The notes under the pieces: model-generated
Databases searched by the model: none
Told to the model about the DNA's origin: nothing
The model's input: the letters and a program-made list of their open reading frames with translations, nothing else
Translations under genes and position numbers: made by a program
In this document: one piece after another, positions 62,591 through 64,000 of the stretch
Numbering within the stretch: position 1 is the stretch's first letter
Layout: every line of letters begins with the position of its first letter
Source of the DNA: Nitrobacter sp. NHB1
Lineage (GTDB): Bacteria > Pseudomonadota > Alphaproteobacteria > Rhizobiales > Xanthobacteraceae
Assembly (NCBI RefSeq): GCF_036964665.1
Contig: NZ_JBAMDA010000001.1
Location: 1,054,001 to 1,118,000, forward strand
Direction of reading: 5' to 3'
Length of the DNA: 64,000 bases

Positions 62591-63612
62591 GCGCCTGCTG
62601 CTCCCGCTGCCGTCAACGCGTCGAGTTCCGCCCGCGCCGCCTCGCGGTCGAACGGCTGCGGCGGCTTGCGCGATGCCAGGGCCCGTCGCGCACGGTCCAG
62701 CGCTTTTCCCGACAGCTCCGGGGTTTCCCCGGCGACCTGACGCATTTCGTCGAGATTGCCGTTGCAATGCAGGACCATGTCGCAACCGGCCGAAACGATT
62801 GCCCGGGTCCGCTCGGCAATTGATCCCGTCAACGCATTCATGGACACGTCATCACTCATCAACAATCCCTGGAACCCGATCGTTCCGCGAATCACCTGTT
62901 CGATGATTGTCGCAGAAGTCGTGGCCGGTTGTGTGGGATCAATCGCGCTGAACACAACATGTGCGGTCATCGCCATCGGCAGGTCGGCGAGCGGCCTGAA
63001 TGCAGCAAAATCAATGGCTTCCAGGTCAATCTTCGAGGCATCCACGACCGGCAGCCGATGGTGGGTGTCGGCGGTCGCCCGCCCATGCCCCGGAATGTGC
63101 TTGAGAACCGGCAGAACGCCACCCTGCTCCAGCCCCTCGGTGACGGCGCGCGCGATTGTCGCGACCTTGACCGGATCGGCGCCATAGGCGCGATCACCGA
63201 TGACGGCATCGGCGCCGGACGCCGGAACGTCCGCCAGTGGCAGGCAATCGACGGTAATGCCGAGATCGGCGAGGTCGGCCGCGATCAGTTGCGCGCTGAG
63301 CCGCGCCGCTTTCAGCCCCGCGGCGCGGTCGCGGTCATAAAGGGCGCCAAACATCGCGCCCGGCGGATAGGCCGGCCAGTGCGGCGGACCCAGCCGCTGC
63401 ACGCGGCCGCCTTCCTGATCGATCAGGACGGGGGCGTCGCTATCGCCGACCGTCTCCCGAAAGTCTTGAACCAAACTCGCAACTTGCAGGGGGTTATCGA
63501 CATTGCGCTTGAATAGAATAAAGCCCCATGGCCGCTCGACGCGGAGGAACTCGCGCTCCTCCGCTGTCAGGCTCAGGCCGGACATACCCGTGATAAATGC
63601 GCGTACATTCAT
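62587..63612 (-). CDS. nagZ: Beta-N-acetylhexosaminidase NagZ
   Basis: The 341-aa GH3 enzyme removes GlcNAc from anhydro-muropeptides during cell-wall recycling. It has LIDQEGGRVQRLGPPHW, the KHIPGHGRATADTHHRLPVVD catalytic loop with the His/Asp dyad, and LLMSDDVSMNALTG containing the nucleophile Asp. No signal peptide, so it is cytoplasmic. It is coupled to scpA by ATGA overlap and lies downstream of the SPOR gene. Confidence 0.95.
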   Translation of the reverse strand: MNVRAFITGMSGLSLTAEEREFLRVERPWGFILFKRNVDNPLQVASLVQDFRETVGDSDAPVLIDQEGGRVQRLGPPHWPAYPPGAMFGALYDRDRAAGLKAARLSAQLIAADLADLGITVDCLPLADVPASGADAVIGDRAYGADPVKVATIARAVTEGLEQGGVLPVLKHIPGHGRATADTHHRLPVVDASKIDLEAIDFAAFRPLADLPMAMTAHVVFSAIDPTQPATTSATIIEQVIRGTIGFQGLLMSDDVSMNALTGSIAERTRAIVSAGCDMVLHCNGNLDEMRQVAGETPELSGKALDRARRALASRKPPQPFDREAARAELDALTAAGAAGA

Positions 63613-63659
63613 GGCGGCCGATTAGCTCGCGTCGGCAGCGAGGGTCAAGGAAACCGCGG

Positions 63660-64000
63660 TTAATTCCTTTGGACGACGCACTGTCCGCCGGCCGATTTGA
63701 GGCTGCCGCAGACGCGCGATGCTTCCTCGGACGAGCCGAACGGCCCAACCATCGCGCGATAGTAGACACCTCTCGCACCAAGGTCGGCGCGTTTGACCAA
63801 TAGAGTCCGCGACCCCAGCACCGACGGGAATTTGCCCTGCAGCACCCGGAACGAGGCCTGCGCGTCCGCTTCGTTCCGTTGCGATGAGACCTGGACCAGA
63901 TAGCCGCCGGCGCTGGCTACGGCCGACGCCTGCTGGCCCGGATTGGTCGAAGCCATCCGGGTCCGCGGTTCGTTGGCGCCCTGCGGGGACAGCGACAGCG
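63660..64000 (-). CDS. SPOR-domain protein, C-terminal part (5' end outside window)
   Basis: The frame is open to the right edge of the window, so the gene continues beyond it. The visible ~113 residues include a linker (SLSPQGANEPRTRMASTNPG) and a full SPOR domain: GGYLVQVSSQRNEADAQASF, LGARGVYYRAMVGPFGSSEEAS, CGSLKSAGGQCVVQRN. SPOR domains bind denuded glycan at division sites. In related genomes it lies between argS and nagZ. The stop is 47 bases before nagZ. Confidence 0.9.
   Translation of the reverse strand, partial: LSLSPQGANEPRTRMASTNPGQQASAVASAGGYLVQVSSQRNEADAQASFRVLQGKFPSVLGSRTLLVKRADLGARGVYYRAMVGPFGSSEEASRVCGSLKSAGGQCVVQRN

Overview
The window looks like a chromosome segment of an alphaproteobacterium of the Bradyrhizobium/Nitrobacter/Rhodopseudomonas/Afipia group (Nitrobacteraceae). 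The backbone is GC-rich, has the Rhizobiales order trmFO / secF-secD-yajC / nlpD-pcm-surE / serS-tatCBA, carries the ndvC-ndvD-ndvB cyclic beta-glucan genes first described in Bradyrhizobium japonicum, and contains short 'cgtcattgcgag' inverted repeats of the kind scattered in these genomes. I cannot name the species from sequence alone.

Bases 1-19,600 are housekeeping: a DUF2189 membrane protein, trmFO (tRNA m5U54), a kinase/ANL-like fusion, then a minus-strand protein-export block (yajC-secD-secF followed by NDUFAF3-like and NDUFAF6-like complex I assembly-factor genes), an AAA ATPase, a LysM/M23 lipoprotein, pcm, a single-domain response regulator, surE, a ClC channel, serS, tatABC and a second isoaspartyl-methyltransferase-like gene. 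An unlisted 39-codon gene at 13683-13802 encodes a double-glycine leader peptide. Bases 19,840-29,990 hold tRNA-Asn followed by a decayed gene, a cold-shock gene, glmU, two exported or membrane hypotheticals, ndvC (minus), ndvD and ndvB (plus), and tRNA-Lys(TTT).

Bases 29,989-48,417 are an 18.4-kb integrated element. The last 51 bp of tRNA-Lys are exactly repeated at 48367-48417, next to a tyrosine integrase. It carries an AlpA/Xis-like regulator, a primase-polymerase/DUF3987 replication protein followed by inverted 9-bp iterons, terminase small- and large-subunit genes, but no recognisable portal, capsid, tail or lysis gene. This is the layout expected of a phage satellite (PICI-like) or a reduced prophage. 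Its cargo includes an AvcD-type anti-phage dCTP deaminase, a restriction-endonuclease-fold protein with an ECT variant active site, a membrane protein with three tandem ~55-residue repeats, a cupin, many small accessory proteins, and the remains of an IS5-family transposase, a second terminase and a tRNA-Gly. This is the most interesting part of the window.

Bases 48,420-64,000 return to the backbone: a small XRE regulator, a frameshifted gene, two exported proteins, an orphan BrnA-like antitoxin, cysK, a zinc-ribbon protein, the minus-strand tgt-queA-ppi-ppi-coaD series, gyrA, then scpB-scpA-nagZ and the C-terminal part of a SPOR protein cut by the window edge. In related genomes scpB is normally followed directly by tatA; here they are 42 kb apart, so a rearrangement has split a conserved cluster.
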